64,000 nt of DNA, taken from Corynebacterium pygosceleis. Lineage in GTDB: Bacteria > Actinomycetota > Actinomycetes > Mycobacteriales > Mycobacteriaceae. Made by a program: the position numbers and the translations under genes. This document shows, piece by piece, positions 27,835 through 35,910 of this stretch; position 1 is the first letter of the stretch; each line of letters starts with the position of its first letter. The stretch is taken from positions 682,001 through 746,000 of the forward strand of contig NZ_JAENIQ020000001.1 in NCBI RefSeq assembly GCF_016595275.2, given 5' to 3'. The notes under the pieces are model-generated. The model was not told where the DNA came from. It saw only the letters and a program-made list of their open reading frames with translations, and did no database searches.

Positions 27835-29474
27835 CGGATGACCTCCAGATTCGCGTCGGCGGCGAGAGCGATGGCGTTGAGTACGGCGAACGCCTTGTGC
27901 AGTGATTCATCGGCTTCGGCCTGGGGTTTGCTGTCGCGCACCACCCCGGCTCCGGCCTGGACGACGGCGCGGCCGTCACGGACGAAGGCGGAGCGGATGA
28001 CGATGCAGGTGTCCATGTCACCGTTCCCCTTGAGGTACCCGACGGCACCGCCGTAGGAGCCACGTCGCTTACCCTCCACATTCCTGAGCAGTTCCATGGC
28101 CCGGAGTTTGGGGGCACCCGTCAGGGTCCCCATGTTCATGCAGGCACGGTAGGCGTCGAGGGGATCGAGTTCGGGGTCCAGTTCGGCGGTCACCCGACTC
28201 ACGAGGTGCATCACCCGGCTGTACCTGTCCACCTGGAGAAGGTCCGCGACCCGGCGGGTCGCGGGTACGGCGACCCGTGCGAGGTCGTTGCGGGCGAGAT
28301 CGACGAGCATGGTGTGTTCCGAGATCTCCTTGGCGTCCGTGCGGAGTTCCAGTTCGGCCCGGATGTCGAGTTCGTCGTTGATGGTGCCGTCCGGGTTGAG
28401 GCCGCGGGGGCGGGTTCCGGCGATGGGGTACAGCTCGACCTGGCGCGTGCCGGCGGTGAACTTGAGATTGGACTCCGGTGAGGCACCGAAGAGCTCGTAG
28501 GAGTCACCCGCCGCCAGTCCCCTGACATAGAACATGTAGGGACTCGGATTGGTGGCGCGGAGCGCACGGTAGGCGGCGAAGGCGTCCGGGCAGGGGGCGA
28601 GGAAACTGCGCGCCGGGACCACCTGGTAGATGTCACCCACCTCGATGTTCTTCTGGAGCTGTTTCACCTGTTCCCGGACCGTGGCATCGTCGGTGTCGGT
28701 CGTGATGGTGAGTGTGTCGGTGTGGTGGGCGGTGGGGATGTACGCGTCCGCGTGGTCGGGCTCGGCCGCCTCGATGGCCTCGGCCAGTCGTGCGAGTTCC
28801 TCTCCGAGCCGTTCCGTCTCTTCCTCTCCGACACTGACACCGACGAGTTCCGCTGTTCGGGACTGGTGGTCGATCGTGAGGAGGATCTCCGCGACGAGGA
28901 ACTGGTAGTCGGGGTAGGTGTTCTCCCCGGGTGCGACCTCCGGCAGGTCCTCGAAGGTGTCGATGTAGTCGAAGGCGAATCCCCCGGCGATGAAGGGCAG
29001 TGATCCGGCCCGATCACTGTATCCGGGATCCCGCTGGAGCCGTCGCAGCGGCTCGACGGTGGAGATCTGGGTCAGTCTGCGGCGTTCATCGACTTCCGTT
29101 CCCGGGGGGAACCGGAATGAAACCTTCCCCTCTCCCCCGTCGGACGCCGACTCCCCGACCAGACGGTCGGCCAGTGTCTCCCGGAGACGTTTCACGTGAA
29201 ACATTCCGGATTCCGTGAGGGGTTCGGCGCAGACCCCGTCTCCGTGGCAGGTGACGCGGACAGATCCGCGGAGAATCGCGACCGAGGTGAGTCCCTGCTT
29301 GGAGCTGATGTCGGCGCTTTCGAGAAGGACCGCATCGTCGACGGAGGTGCCGCCGAGGAAAGCGAACAGATTTGAGGCGTTTTCGTGGTAGCGAACGGAG
29401 ATCCTGTGGATCGTGGCATCGATGGCGGGGGGTGATGTCGTTGCGTCGCCGGTCGTTGAGTCGGTGTCGGTCAC
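27831..29474 (-). CDS. trpE: Anthranilate synthase component I
   Basis: 547 aa from GTG at 29474 with AAGGAAGG upstream. Converts chorismate and ammonia to anthranilate. C-terminal chorismate-binding signature visible (IAGTRPRG, EHTMLVDLARND, GTLTGAPKLRAMELL, RGSYGGAVGYL). The N-terminal LLESADIS segment is the place of the Trp-feedback site in the C. glutamicum enzyme. An ATG at 29567 would give 578 aa but it falls directly after the attenuator T-run with no ribosome-binding site, so it is rejected. A parS site lies inside the coding sequence. First structural gene of trpEGDCFBA. Confidence 0.96.
   Translation of the reverse strand: MTDTDSTTGDATTSPPAIDATIHRISVRYHENASNLFAFLGGTSVDDAVLLESADISSKQGLTSVAILRGSVRVTCHGDGVCAEPLTESGMFHVKRLRETLADRLVGESASDGGEGKVSFRFPPGTEVDERRRLTQISTVEPLRRLQRDPGYSDRAGSLPFIAGGFAFDYIDTFEDLPEVAPGENTYPDYQFLVAEILLTIDHQSRTAELVGVSVGEEETERLGEELARLAEAIEAAEPDHADAYIPTAHHTDTLTITTDTDDATVREQVKQLQKNIEVGDIYQVVPARSFLAPCPDAFAAYRALRATNPSPYMFYVRGLAAGDSYELFGASPESNLKFTAGTRQVELYPIAGTRPRGLNPDGTINDELDIRAELELRTDAKEISEHTMLVDLARNDLARVAVPATRRVADLLQVDRYSRVMHLVSRVTAELDPELDPLDAYRACMNMGTLTGAPKLRAMELLRNVEGKRRGSYGGAVGYLKGNGDMDTCIVIRSAFVRDGRAVVQAGAGVVRDSKPQAEADESLHKAFAVLNAIALAADANLEVIR
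29188..29203. promoter_or_regulatory. parS site inside trpE (15/16)
   Basis: CGTTTCACGTGAAACA within the trpE reading frame (encoding FHVKR). One mismatch at the first base. A coding-region parS shows the motif is kept despite codon constraints. Confidence 0.8.
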
Positions 29475-29567
29475 CTCGAATGGCCTTCCTTTGTCGTCGG
29501 GGGCGGGAGAGTCGTCCGCGTTGCCCCGGGGTTCCTTCTTCAGGGGGCTTCCGGTGGCTACCGGCAT

Positions 29568-29606
29568 GAAGAAAGGCTCGCTGCTTGTGGTTCAAGCGGG
29601 CGAGCC
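29568..29606 (-). terminator. trp operon attenuator (rho-independent terminator)
   Basis: On the minus strand GGCTCGC-CC-GCTTG-AACCA-CAAGC-A-GCGAGCC is followed by TTTCTT: a 7-bp stem stacked on a 5-bp stem, then a T-rich run, lying between the leader peptide and trpE. The 3' arm GCGAGCC is repeated exactly inside the leader reading frame (29660-29654). That copy can pair instead with the 5' arm GGCTCGC as antiterminator when a ribosome stalls at the Trp codons. Confidence 0.9.
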
Positions 29607-29622
29607 CTGGGTGTCAGATTCT

Positions 29623-29640
29623 GACGGTGAAAATACCGTC
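29623..29640 (-). other. Small hairpin between trp leader peptide and attenuator
   Basis: GACGGT-ATTTTC-ACCGTC, a 6-bp stem with a 6-nt loop, begins three bases after the leader stop codon. It fits the loop between antiterminator arms and could act as a pause hairpin; that role is inference. Confidence 0.45.
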
Positions 29641-29642
29641 GC

Positions 29643-29714
29643 CTACATTCCGTGGCTCGCGTTGTCAGCGTGCCACCACCACTGGGTGCGGGAGGGTGTG
29701 GAGATGAGGGACAT
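29643..29714 (-). CDS. trpL: trp leader peptide (three tandem Trp codons)
   Basis: 23-codon reading frame MSLISTPSRTQWWW... with three consecutive TGG codons (29681-29673) at positions 12-14. Codons 19-21 contain GCGAGCC, the antiterminator arm, so a ribosome reaching the stop codon would mask it and allow the attenuator to form. Starvation for Trp-tRNA stalls the ribosome upstream and leaves it free. The ATG lies seven bases after a TAGACT -10, so the leader is itself leaderless. Confidence 0.92.
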   Translation of the reverse strand: MSLISTPSRTQWWWHADNASHGM

Positions 29715-29721
29715 GCGACAC

Positions 29722-29752
29722 AGTCTAGCACCGGACGTCGATGGGGGTGCAA
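29722..29752 (-). promoter_or_regulatory. trp operon promoter
   Basis: Extended -10 TGCTAGACT (hexamer 29727-29722) with a possible -35 TTGCAC (29752-29747) at a 19-bp spacer. The transcript start predicted from the -10 coincides with the trpL ATG. Divergent from pckG. Confidence 0.65.
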
Positions 29753-29910
29753 ACATACCTGGCCGGTGTATCACCCCTTGAAAGGTGTGGTGTGTGCCTC
29801 CTCTCCCCCGACGGGGCGGGGCTGCACGGAGGATGTCGGCATTCGATGTGGTACGTGTATCCGACGTGTACAACCATGGGACGGAATAAAGTCGGTGACG
29901 TAAAAACGGT

Positions 29911-29938
29911 GTTCAGTTTCAGATGACACTGATAGACT
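29911..29938 (+). promoter_or_regulatory. Candidate pckG promoter
   Basis: -10 TAGACT (29933-29938) with GTTCAG at 29911-29916, 16 bp upstream, in an AT-richer stretch. Unlike other TAGACT promoters here it would give an untranslated leader of about 75-80 bases carrying GGAGG (29952) and AGGAG (30013). Confidence 0.5.
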
Positions 29939-30021
29939 AAAAACGAAATACGGAGGTACGAACTCCCGTGGGTGTCCGTTCTGGGCCCCCGATGCACCTC
30001 CCCCGCCATCCCAGGAGAAAG

Positions 30022-31905
30022 GTGACCGCTGTGGCAACAACCGACTACACGACAGTGCTGAAGGAAGCGGGCGTCGACAATCGGCACATCATCGATTTCG
30101 TCAACGAATGGGCGGTGATCCTGGAACCCGATTCCGTCGAGGTCATCTCGGCCGCTGATGACCAGAGACTGATCGATTCCGCGTTGGCGGATGACGAGAT
30201 CCAGCCGGCCGGCGAGGGCCGCTACTACTCCCGCAGCTACCACAAGGACACCGCCCGCACGGAAGAGAAGACCGTGGTGGCGACCCACGATCCCGCGGAC
30301 CGGGGAGAGTACAACAACTGGCGTGACGCCTCGGAGATCACCGCCGAGCAGAAGACGAAGATGGCCGGTGCCTACCGGGGCAGGACGATGTACGTCCTCC
30401 CCTACCTGATGAGTCCGAAGGACTCTCCCTTCGCCCCGTGGGCCGCCGGCGTCGAGCTCACCGACAACCGGACCGTCTGCCTGCACATGATCCGGATGGC
30501 CCGGGTCGGGATCGACTACCTCGGTGACCTCGAGGATCCGGACCACTTCGTCCGTGCCGTTCACGTCACCGGTGACCTGGAGAATCTCGGCCAGGGTACG
30601 GAAGACGACCAGCGCTGCTTCGCGACGGTCGCCGACGAGCGCACCATCCTCCACTACGGCTCCTCGTACGGCGGAAACGCTCTCCTCGGAAAGATCGCGC
30701 ACGGTCTGCGTCAGGCCTGCTACGACGGCTGGGCCTCCGGGGAATTCCTCGCCGAGCAGTTCATGCTCATCGGCATCCACGACAAGGTGACCGGCGAACA
30801 CCGCTACATCTGCGGCGGATTCCCGTCCGCCTCCGGCAAGACGAACCTCGCCATGATGCTTCCCCCGGACGGCCTCGGGGACCGCTACGAGGTGTTCTTC
30901 TACGGCGACGACATCGTGTGGCTGCGCGTGGGCGTCGACGGCCGGCTCTACGGCATGAACCCGGAGTTCGGTGCCTTCGGCGTCGCCCCCAACACCAACC
31001 GCAACACCAACCCGACCGCGATCGACGCCATCGGTGAAGGCACCGGAACGCTGTTCACCAACGTCGCCTACAACACGAAGACCCACCAGGTGTGGTGGGA
31101 GGGCATGACCCCCGATCACCCGGAGGACCTGGACGGATGGTTGGACTGGAGGGGTGAGCCGATCGCCGACCGTCCCGTCGAGCGTCAGCGTTCGGACGCG
31201 AAGGGTGACGAGTGGGCGCACCCCAACTCCCGTTTCACCACCACACTCGCCAACGTCCCCAACGTCGCCCCCAACTACGAGGTTCCCGGTGGTGTGCCGG
31301 TCGATGCCGTGATCTTCGGCGGCCGTGTCCGTGACCGTGAGCCGCTGATCCGCGCCTTCCGCGATCCCGCGGAAGGGGTCTACGACGGACTCACCCTCGG
31401 GGCGGAGGCCACCGCGGCAGCGGAGGGCAAGGCCGGACAGCTGCGTTACGACCCGATGTCCATGCGCCCGTTCATGGCCTACCCGGAGGGCCGCTACGCG
31501 CAGCACTGGCTGGACATCTTCGACAAGGCCAAGGAGGTCGGCGGCGACAGTGCACTGCCGGTGTTCGCGCACGTCAACTGGTTCCAGCGGGGCGAGGACG
31601 GTCGCTACATGTGGCCCGGATACCGCGACAACCTGCGAGCACTGCTCTGGCTGCTCGACTACAAGGACGGAAAGGTCGAGGGAATCGAGACCCCTGTCGG
31701 ACTGATCCCGAAGATCGACGAGCTGGACCTCACCGGTTTCACCGGCGACCGTGACGATCTCGAGGCGGTTCTCACGATCGATCGTGAACTGTGGCTGAAG
31801 GAGATGGACTCCCGTGCCGAGCACCTGTCCCGCTTCGAGGGCCTGCCGGAGCGCATCTGGGAGGCGCACCGTCGTGTGGAGAACGACCTGAAGGACGCTG
31901 AATAG
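30022..31905 (+). CDS. pckG: Phosphoenolpyruvate carboxykinase (GTP)
   Basis: 627 aa from GTG 30022 (GTG 30031 and GTG 29968 are also possible; the first two fit family length). Interconverts oxaloacetate and PEP with GTP/GDP, the gluconeogenic branch point. Visible: YGSSYGGNAL substrate loop, P-loop FPSASGKTNLAMM, metal-binding FYGDDI, FGVAPNTN and HPNSRF. The hyper-reactive P-loop Cys of GTP-PEPCKs (ACGKTN) is Ser here, and the central region differs widely from the C. glutamicum and M. tuberculosis enzymes. Divergent from the trp operon; ends in a parS-centred palindrome. Confidence 0.93.
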   Translation: MTAVATTDYTTVLKEAGVDNRHIIDFVNEWAVILEPDSVEVISAADDQRLIDSALADDEIQPAGEGRYYSRSYHKDTARTEEKTVVATHDPADRGEYNNWRDASEITAEQKTKMAGAYRGRTMYVLPYLMSPKDSPFAPWAAGVELTDNRTVCLHMIRMARVGIDYLGDLEDPDHFVRAVHVTGDLENLGQGTEDDQRCFATVADERTILHYGSSYGGNALLGKIAHGLRQACYDGWASGEFLAEQFMLIGIHDKVTGEHRYICGGFPSASGKTNLAMMLPPDGLGDRYEVFFYGDDIVWLRVGVDGRLYGMNPEFGAFGVAPNTNRNTNPTAIDAIGEGTGTLFTNVAYNTKTHQVWWEGMTPDHPEDLDGWLDWRGEPIADRPVERQRSDAKGDEWAHPNSRFTTTLANVPNVAPNYEVPGGVPVDAVIFGGRVRDREPLIRAFRDPAEGVYDGLTLGAEATAAAEGKAGQLRYDPMSMRPFMAYPEGRYAQHWLDIFDKAKEVGGDSALPVFAHVNWFQRGEDGRYMWPGYRDNLRALLWLLDYKDGKVEGIETPVGLIPKIDELDLTGFTGDRDDLEAVLTIDRELWLKEMDSRAEHLSRFEGLPERIWEAHRRVENDLKDAE

Positions 31906-31954
31906 CGCCTGAATCAGACAAAATCTGAATGGTACCGAATGGTACAGAAGTCAC

Positions 31955-31994
31955 AAGCGGGTGGGATGTTTCACGTGAAACATCCCACCCGCTT
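31955..31994. terminator. 40-bp perfect palindrome between convergent pckG and fepC-like gene
   Basis: Twenty-base arms meet at 31974/31975 around a perfect parS site, 50 bp after the pckG stop and touching the stop codon of the ABC ATPase gene. In either transcript it makes a long hairpin, so it probably serves as a bidirectional terminator. Confidence 0.7.
31967..31982. promoter_or_regulatory. parS site (16/16)
   Basis: Perfect TGTTTCACGTGAAACA in the middle of the pckG/ABC ATPase terminator palindrome. Confidence 0.92.
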
Positions 31995-32794
31995 CAGTTT
32001 CTGTCGAGGGGGACGACGATGGGGCGTCCGGAGTGTGGGTCGGTGATCAGGTCGCAGTCGAGGCCGTAGACGTCTGCGATGAGGTCGGCGGTGACCAGTT
32101 CGGTGACCGGTCCTGTCCCGACGATGCGCCCCTCTTTCATCATGATGAGGTTTGTGGCGTAGCGGAAGGCGAGGGTGAGTTCGTGGAGGACCGCGACGAC
32201 GGTGACTCCGTCGCGTTGGAGGTCGCGGGCGAGGTTGAGGACGTCGACCTGGTGTGTGATGTCGAGGTAGGTGGTGGGTTCGTCGAGCAGGACGATGGGT
32301 GTTTGTTGGGCGAGGACCAGGGCGATCCAGACCCGTTGGCGTTGTCCGCCGGACAGTTCGGAGACGAAGCGGTCCTTGAGGTCGGTGACGTTGGCTCGTT
32401 TCATCGCTTGGTCGACGGCTTCCCGGTCGGCGGCCGACCACTGCCGCAGGATCCCCTGGTGCGGGTACCGGCCCCGGGCTATCAGATCCTCGACGATGAT
32501 CCCGTCGGGTGCGTGCGGGGCCTGGGGCAGCAGGCTGAGCTGCTTCGCCACATCCTTGGGCGCGAGGGAGGCGAGCGGCACCTCATCGAGGGTGACCGAT
32601 CCGGTACCGGTGGGCAGCATTCTGGCCAGTGCACGCAGGAGCGTCGATTTGCCGCATGCGTTGGGTCCGACGATGACGGTGAACTCTCCGGTGGGAATGT
32701 CGATGGAGAGGTTCTCCAGGATGGTCGTCTTCCCGTACCCGACGGTGATGTCGTGGGCGCGGAGACGGGTGGCGGTCGTGTCCGGTGTGGTCAT
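31994..32794 (-). CDS. Iron-siderophore ABC importer ATP-binding protein (FepC-like)
   Basis: 266 aa: Walker A GPNACGKST, signature LSGGQRQRVW, Walker B IVLLDEPTTYLD, the standard FecE/FepC type. Starts with an ATGA overlap with the upstream permease and has GGAAGGACC before the ATG. Energises import through the two FecCD permeases encoded upstream. Last gene of the seven-gene operon beginning at 42107. Confidence 0.94.
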   Translation of the reverse strand: MTTPDTTATRLRAHDITVGYGKTTILENLSIDIPTGEFTVIVGPNACGKSTLLRALARMLPTGTGSVTLDEVPLASLAPKDVAKQLSLLPQAPHAPDGIIVEDLIARGRYPHQGILRQWSAADREAVDQAMKRANVTDLKDRFVSELSGGQRQRVWIALVLAQQTPIVLLDEPTTYLDITHQVDVLNLARDLQRDGVTVVAVLHELTLAFRYATNLIMMKEGRIVGTGPVTELVTADLIADVYGLDCDLITDPHSGRPIVVPLDRN

Positions 32795-33840
32795 GCGTGG
32801 TGGTCCTTCCGCCATTCATGGGCGAGCAGCCAGATCAGGTAGACGCCGCCGAGGGATCCGGTGACCACACCGACGGGTAGTTGGGTCGGGGCGAACAGTC
32901 GCTGGGAGATGACATCCGAGGTGAGCACGAGGAATCCGCCCATCAGTGCAGCGGTGCCGAGGCCCGGTCCGCTGGTCCGGGTCAGTCTGCGGGCGAGTTG
33001 GGGTGCGGCGAGTGCGATGAACGCGATGGGCCCGGCGACGGCGACAGTGACGGCCACCAGTGCGACGCCGAGGACGATCAGCTGGATGCGTCGGGTGTCC
33101 ACGGGGACCCCGAGCCCGACCGCGAGATCCGGGCCGGTGAGCATCACGCCGAGTGGTCTGGACAGTGCGAGAGCGCACGGAATGAGGATCATCAGGATCA
33201 CGGTGAGGGTGAGGGTCTCCCCCCAGGTGGTGGCGTTGAAGGATCCGGCGAGCCACTGTGCGGCGGTCTGCGCGGCGGTCAGTGACGCGCGGACGATGAG
33301 CAGTCCGTTGACACCCTGGAGGATCGCGGCGACACCGATGCCGATGAGGACGAATCTGGTTCCGGTGATCCCGTTGCTCCGGGACAGCAGGTACACGAGG
33401 GTCCCGGTGGCGAATCCGCCGAACAGGGCTCCCAGGCCGATGGCCAGGGGGCCGCCGCCGAACACGATGATCTGGAGCAGGGCACCCGTCGCGGCGCCGA
33501 CGGTGAAGCCGGTGATGTCGGGGCTGCCGAGGGGGTTTCCGGTGAGTGTCTGGAAGATCGCCCCGGATGTGCCGAGTGCGGCACCGATGAGAAGTGCGGT
33601 GACGACCCTGGGGGCCCGCAGGTCGCGGACGAAGAACTGTGCGAGCGGATCATCTCCGGTTCCGAGAAGTGAGGCGATGACGTCGCCCGGTCCCAGTGGG
33701 TAGTCCCCGAGCATCAGTGCGAAGATGACCATGCCCGTGATGACGGCACCGAGCAGTCCGGTGACCGCCAGGGTGCGGCGTTCCACCCGGAAGGTCCAGG
33801 AACCGGTGCGGATCAGCAGGAAACGGCGGTGGAAACTCAC
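32791..33840 (-). CDS. Iron-siderophore ABC importer permease (FepG-like)
   Basis: 349 aa, about ten membrane segments, FecCD family, with the conserved FQTLTGNPLGSPDI and the late AGPIAFIALAAPQLARRL coupling loop. The GTG at 33840 overlaps the stop of the preceding permease by four bases; the ATG-initiated frame to 34008 is rejected because it runs antisense-like through that gene. Forms a heterodimer with the other permease. Confidence 0.93.
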   Translation of the reverse strand: MSFHRRFLLIRTGSWTFRVERRTLAVTGLLGAVITGMVIFALMLGDYPLGPGDVIASLLGTGDDPLAQFFVRDLRAPRVVTALLIGAALGTSGAIFQTLTGNPLGSPDITGFTVGAATGALLQIIVFGGGPLAIGLGALFGGFATGTLVYLLSRSNGITGTRFVLIGIGVAAILQGVNGLLIVRASLTAAQTAAQWLAGSFNATTWGETLTLTVILMILIPCALALSRPLGVMLTGPDLAVGLGVPVDTRRIQLIVLGVALVAVTVAVAGPIAFIALAAPQLARRLTRTSGPGLGTAALMGGFLVLTSDVISQRLFAPTQLPVGVVTGSLGGVYLIWLLAHEWRKDHHA

Positions 33841-34835
33841 AGGGCCTCGATTCGTCGTCGACGGACGATGGCGATGAAGAACGGGCCGCCGATGATCGTC
33901 GTGACGATCCCGGTCTGGATCTCCTGCGGCGCGATGACCACACGGGCGAGGATGTCGGCGGTGAGAAGGACGACCGGGGCGGCGAGCGCGGAGAACGGCA
34001 ACGCCCATCGTTGATCAGGTCCGCAGATGTACCGTCCGATGTACGGGACCCCGAGGCCGATGAACATGATCGGGCCGACCGCCGCTGTCGCCGCGCCGGC
34101 GAGGAGGGTGACCGCGATCATCACCGTGGTACGGAGCCGGGCCACCCGGACCCCGAGTGAACGACCCTGCTCATCCCCGAGAGCGAGGGCGTTGAGCGCC
34201 GGTGCGGAGACGAATGCGAGAACGGTCCCGAGGGCGATGAATCCCGCAACACACATCAGAACCGGCCACCCCCTCCCCTCGACTGATCCGGTCGCCCAGA
34301 AGCGGAACTCGTTGAAGGCGTTCCGGTCGGAGAGGATGACCACCTGGACGATGGAGGACACGGCCATCGTCACGGCCACCCCGGCGAGCGCGAGTCGGAC
34401 GGGGGTGGGTCCGGTCCGTCCGACCCCGCCGAGGATGTAGACGACGACGGCCGCGAGCGCGGCACCGATGAAGGCGAACCACAGGTAGAACCAGATGCTG
34501 GTGATTCCCGCGACGGCGACGGCCAGGACGACCGCGAGGGAGGCACCGGCGTTGACGCCGAGAATGCCCGGATCGGCCAGGGGGTTCCGGGTCAGTGACT
34601 GCATCAGTGCCCCCGCTGTACCCAGCGCGGTGGCGACGACGATGACGAGCAGGGTGCGGGGTACGCGCTGCGCGTGGATCACCGTGGATTCGAAGGAGGC
34701 GTCCGGATGGATGAGCAGCTGAAGGACATCTCCCGTGGGAATCGGGTTGGAACCGATGAGCAGTGAGGCTGTGCTGAGGAGGACGAGGAGGATCATCGCG
34801 GTGATGAATCCGGTTCGTCGCCGGGTCCGGTACAT
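33837..34835 (-). CDS. Iron-siderophore ABC importer permease (FepD-like)
   Basis: 332 aa, about ten membrane segments, FecCD family: MQSLTRNPLADPGILGVNAGAS near residue 80 and VGPIMFIGLGVPYIGRYI in the coupling region. Two bases separate it from the stop of the 344-aa surface protein gene, so it is within the same operon. Confidence 0.93.
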   Translation of the reverse strand: MYRTRRRTGFITAMILLVLLSTASLLIGSNPIPTGDVLQLLIHPDASFESTVIHAQRVPRTLLVIVVATALGTAGALMQSLTRNPLADPGILGVNAGASLAVVLAVAVAGITSIWFYLWFAFIGAALAAVVVYILGGVGRTGPTPVRLALAGVAVTMAVSSIVQVVILSDRNAFNEFRFWATGSVEGRGWPVLMCVAGFIALGTVLAFVSAPALNALALGDEQGRSLGVRVARLRTTVMIAVTLLAGAATAAVGPIMFIGLGVPYIGRYICGPDQRWALPFSALAAPVVLLTADILARVVIAPQEIQTGIVTTIIGGPFFIAIVRRRRIEAL

Positions 34836-34837
34836 CG

Positions 34838-35872
34838 CTACCGGTTGGCGTCGGGACGGGTGCGGTGGGTGTAGAGGTAGGCGGCCACACCGGCCAGCCC
34901 CACGATGAGAATCGCCCCGCCGACGAGGAGCCCGACCATCGGGGCACGGTTCGACTCCGCGGCCACGGAGGCCGGCTGAATGTCATCGGAACCGGATTCC
35001 GCTGCACCGTCGGTGTCGGTGACCGCTGATGATGGACGTGTGCCCCCGGACTGCGCGGCTCCCGCCCTGGCGGCGAGGGTGGAGCGTTCGATGCTCTTCC
35101 CGGCCTTCCCGGAATCCGCGGGGCGTCCGTTTGCGTGGTTTTCCTCCCGCCGGGCCCCCTGCCCGGAGCCTCCACCGGGAGCGGGCTCGTCGATCACCGT
35201 GGTGACGGTCCGCGGGCCGCCCCCTGCCGTTCCACCCCGGTCGGCGGCGGGAGATCCTCCGCCGCTCCGGTCCCCGGTGCCGGATTGCGTGCCGTCGCCA
35301 CCGTTGTCGTCGTTCGCCTTGTTCGTCCCGGAGTCTTCCTTGAGGAACGTGTCCAGGAAGTTTCCGCCTCCGCCCCCGGTACCCGTGTCTCCGCCCCCGG
35401 TGCCACCGGTATCACCGCCACCTGAGACGACGGTGAAGTAGGTGCTGTGGCTCGTGTATCCCTCGATCCCGACATAGTTGCCGTCCGAATCGGTGAGTTC
35501 TCTGCTGGAGAGGAAGCGCAGCCAGTGTTCACCGTCGTCGATGTCGCAGGGCAGGAGCACCGATCCGTAGGCGCTTCCGTCCGAACTGATGCGCTGGGTG
35601 GCGATCACACCTGTTCCGTGCACGGACTGGTCGGAGTACCCCGATCCGTCATCGAGTTTGATGTTGAGTGTCTCTCCGGCGGGGAAACCCTCGACCGAGT
35701 ACGTCACCGTCTCACAGGGTGCGACCGTGCCCGGGGACACCGATGAACTGGTTCCCGGGGTGTCGGGACCGGGACCGCCCGGTGGGACGGCACCTGCCGT
35801 GGGGAGGCTGGTGAGGGCGGCGAGCGCCGCAGTTCCACCTGCGGCGGTGATGCGGTGAATGGGGTTCTTCAT
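34838..35872 (-). CDS. Membrane-anchored surface protein of the iron-uptake operon (344 aa)
   Basis: Signal peptide (about 1-28), one beta-rich domain (about 40-145) bounded by two Cys (PCETVTYS and LLPCDIDDG) and containing EGFPAGETLNIKLDDGSGY. A long Gly/Asp/Asn/Ser-rich stalk follows (150-300), then one C-terminal membrane segment with a short charged tail (YTHRTRPDANR). No LPXTG sorting signal. The GF...IKLDDG motif recurs in both other surface proteins of the operon. AGGAG precedes the ATG. Role inferred: surface capture or relay of the iron ligand to the ABC importer. Not an HtaA heme domain as far as I can see. Confidence 0.85.
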   Translation of the reverse strand: MKNPIHRITAAGGTAALAALTSLPTAGAVPPGGPGPDTPGTSSSVSPGTVAPCETVTYSVEGFPAGETLNIKLDDGSGYSDQSVHGTGVIATQRISSDGSAYGSVLLPCDIDDGEHWLRFLSSRELTDSDGNYVGIEGYTSHSTYFTVVSGGGDTGGTGGGDTGTGGGGGNFLDTFLKEDSGTNKANDDNGGDGTQSGTGDRSGGGSPAADRGGTAGGGPRTVTTVIDEPAPGGGSGQGARREENHANGRPADSGKAGKSIERSTLAARAGAAQSGGTRPSSAVTDTDGAAESGSDDIQPASVAAESNRAPMVGLLVGGAILIVGLAGVAAYLYTHRTRPDANR

Positions 35873-35910
35873 GGTTGGGCTCCTACGGGCGGTACTGGAT
35901 TGGCTGACGG

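Noticed and set aside
29475..29567. ATG at 29567 as start of trpE
   Set aside because: It lies at the end of the attenuator T-run without a ribosome-binding site; GTG 29474 has AAGGAAGG and fits the C. glutamicum protein better.
29725..31869. 714-codon open frame opposite pckG
   Set aside because: Runs through the pckG coding region and the trp promoter; no protein family seen.
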